A DNA stretch of 64,000 nt from JBCCAG01 sp050330955 (GTDB taxonomy: Bacteria; Cyanobacteriota; Cyanobacteriia; CAKZMO01), in contig JBHJHJ010000003.1 of NCBI GenBank assembly GCA_050330955.1, positions 1 through 64,000 of the forward strand. The letters run 5' to 3'. The translations under genes were made by a program, and so were the position numbers. The notes beneath the pieces are model-generated. The model made no database searches. It was given only the letters and a program-made list of their open reading frames with translations, and was not told the DNA's origin. This document shows positions 62,417 to 64,000 of the stretch, one piece after another; position 1 is the stretch's first letter, and every line of letters begins with the position of its first letter.

Positions 62417-63799
62417 CTAGCGGCCAACGCCCACGTACGAGAATCCAGCAGCCTCAACCGCCTTGCGGTCTAGGAAGTTGCGGCCATCGATCATGATGGG
62501 TGAATTCATCACCTTGGCGAGGTCTTCGAAGTCGATGTCCTTGAACTGTTTCCAGTCGGTTACCAGCACCAGAGCGTCGCAGCTATCCGCCAACAGCCTG
62601 ATATCTGTTTCAACGCTGACGTTGGATAGACCATGGCGCATCCCCGTTTGGGAAACCAGCGGGTCATAGGCCTTGACCTTTGCGCCGAGGCGAGTGAGCT
62701 GCTCCACCAGCGTTAGAGCCGGTGCGTCGCGCATGTCGTCGGTATCGGGCTTAAAGGTCAAACCTAGAAGACCAACGGTCTTACCCTTCAAGATTTTGAG
62801 CACCTGCTGCAGCTTTTCAACCACAATTAGCCGCTGCCGCTTGTTTACGTCCACGGCGGCCTTCAGCAGTTGGGCGTCGTAGCCATAGTCGTCAGCGGTA
62901 TGGATTAGGGCCGCTACATCTTTCGGGAAGCAGGAACCGCCCCAGCCCAGACCGGCCTGCAGGAACTTCTTACCGATGCGGGAATCAAGGCCGATGCCCT
63001 GAGCCACTTGGGTCACGTCGGCGCCGACGCGATCGCAGATATTGGCGACTTCGTTGATAAAGCTGATCTTGGTCGCCAAGAACGTGTTGGCGGCGTACTT
63101 GACCATCTCAGCCGAGCTGAGGTCAGTCGTGACCACAGGCACCGTGGGCATGGAGGAGTCTTCAGCAAACTGGCGGGACACGATGGGCGCGTAGAGGTCT
63201 TTCATCATGGCAATGGCGCGATCGCTGTTGCCGCCTAGCACGATCCGATCGGGGTTAAACGTGTCGTAGATTGCAGACCCTTCCCGCAGAAACTCGGGGT
63301 TACTGACCACGTCAAAATCGACCTCGGGGAGAGCGGGCTCGCCGCCACCGCCGGCAGGAACCAGCTCCTTCTGACGTTCAGCGACGCCGTCCATCACAAT
63401 CATGCGGACCCAGTCGCCTGAACCGATAGGAACGGTCGACTTGTTAACAATGACCTTGTAGCCGCCGTTTAGGTGAGACCCGATACCGCGGGCTACCGCC
63501 TCAACGTAGCGCGTGTCGCTCTCGCCCGTAGGTAGCGGTGGAGTTCCTACTGCAATAAATAAAATCTCACCGTGACCGACGCCAGCACCCAAGTCAGTGG
63601 TGAACTGAATACGCCCGCCCTCAATAGCCTCATGCATCAGCTCTGATAAACCAGGCTCAAAAATGGGCGATTGTCCAGACTGCATCAGCCGAACTTTTTC
63701 TTCGTTGTTATCAACGCAAATGACGTCGTGGCCGATTCGAGCAAGGCAGACGCCCGTTACAAGACCAACGTATCCAGTACCAATAACACAAACTCGCAT
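62417..63799 (-). CDS. ugd: UDP-glucose 6-dehydrogenase
   Basis: Ugd oxidises UDP-glucose twice to UDP-glucuronate for capsule and exopolysaccharide. The 460-residue protein has the NAD motif VIGTGYVGLVTGVCLARIGH, VSNPEFLREGSAIYDTFNPD, the catalytic cysteine in GLGWGGSCFPKDVAALIH and VGLLGLTFKPDTDDMRDAPA. All functional residues are present. It is monocistronic; the upstream 200 bases at the window end show no gene. Confidence 0.97.
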   Translation of the reverse strand: MRVCVIGTGYVGLVTGVCLARIGHDVICVDNNEEKVRLMQSGQSPIFEPGLSELMHEAIEGGRIQFTTDLGAGVGHGEILFIAVGTPPLPTGESDTRYVEAVARGIGSHLNGGYKVIVNKSTVPIGSGDWVRMIVMDGVAERQKELVPAGGGGEPALPEVDFDVVSNPEFLREGSAIYDTFNPDRIVLGGNSDRAIAMMKDLYAPIVSRQFAEDSSMPTVPVVTTDLSSAEMVKYAANTFLATKISFINEVANICDRVGADVTQVAQGIGLDSRIGKKFLQAGLGWGGSCFPKDVAALIHTADDYGYDAQLLKAAVDVNKRQRLIVVEKLQQVLKILKGKTVGLLGLTFKPDTDDMRDAPALTLVEQLTRLGAKVKAYDPLVSQTGMRHGLSNVSVETDIRLLADSCDALVLVTDWKQFKDIDFEDLAKVMNSPIMIDGRNFLDRKAVEAAGFSYVGVGR

Positions 63800-64000
63800 A
63801 GACTTACTCCTTATATATCCTAGAGGTAGAAAAAATGATACATGCGCACCGAATCAAACTTGATAATGAAGCCATAGCCCCAAGCAACTCTTCGTTATGC
63901 CCTCAAGGCCCTGGATTTTGGCATTATCCCAACGAAGACAGCTAAACCTTAACCTGTTCGCAATGGGTCGAATCAATGCGATCGCGGAAATCGTTGATGG
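63800..64000. other. Upstream region of ugd, window end
   Basis: The last 200 bases contain the ugd promoter region on the minus strand and one HIP1 site near 63979. No coding frame is convincing. Confidence 0.4.

Overview
The window is a gene-dense, GC-rich stretch of a cyanobacterial chromosome. The evidence is photosystem I genes (psaI-psaL), the HIP1 palindrome GCGATCGC scattered through most genes, an lrtA-type ribosome hibernation factor, DUF2358 and ABA4-like proteins shared with plants, and several small proteins conserved only in cyanobacteria. Composition and gene content suit a filamentous Leptolyngbya/Nodosilinea-like lineage, but the sequence does not fix the genus. I found no rRNA, tRNA or CRISPR array.

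Layout. 0-9.7 kb: end of pheT, a chromate transporter, hpf/lrtA, a GST-like protein, an MscS channel, a secreted GHL10-type glycoside hydrolase, a 52-aa small protein and a glycosyltransferase-like protein. 9.7-15.9 kb: an AT-richer island holding one giant mosaic protein (G8, beta-helix, two Ig-like repeats, nucleoside-hydrolase-like, CBM-like and CAP domains). 16.0-21.2 kb: a compact phosphonate operon phnI-phnJ-phnL-phnM, then a 2H phosphoesterase and a PhnZ-like diiron HD oxygenase; phnG, phnH, phnK and a transporter are absent here. 21.6-25.0 kb: a small protein, a REC-PAS-adenylate cyclase and gmd. 25.5-30.3 kb: a five-gene block (unknown membrane protein, membrane P-loop ATPase, small membrane protein, transglycosylase-like/M23 wall hydrolase, ParA) that looks like a conjugation or partition cassette. 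30.7-36.6 kb: a cyanobacterial unknown, a MOSC protein, a Tat-exported copper-radical oxidase and a His-tailed ferrochelatase-like protein. 36.7-38.6 kb: a HAD phosphatase next to a scrap heap of truncated genes (dtd, Uma2, DUF433 antitoxin, DUF5615 toxin, a coiled-coil gene) and a 21-bp minisatellite. 38.6-45.8 kb: DUF2358, purU, a WbuC-like cupin, cobO, a Tat-exported DUF362 protein, an ABA4-like protein, two cyanobacterial unknowns, psaI and psaL. 45.9-52.2 kb: a C15-type peptidase and a possible specialised-lipid cluster (Asp/Asn beta-hydroxylase family protein, MFS exporter, Rieske oxygenase, alpha-oxoamine synthase). 52.2-64.0 kb: hisA, a copper P-type ATPase, an FHA protein, a small unknown, tmk-holB, a serine recombinase that has lost its catalytic residues, a PhzF-family protein, endonuclease V and ugd.

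Working together: the phn genes form an overlapping operon for cleaving C-P bonds. In it the 2H phosphoesterase is well placed to replace PhnP in opening the cyclic ribose phosphate. The 25.5-30.3 kb block and the Rieske/alpha-oxoamine synthase neighbourhood are the best candidates for undescribed systems.
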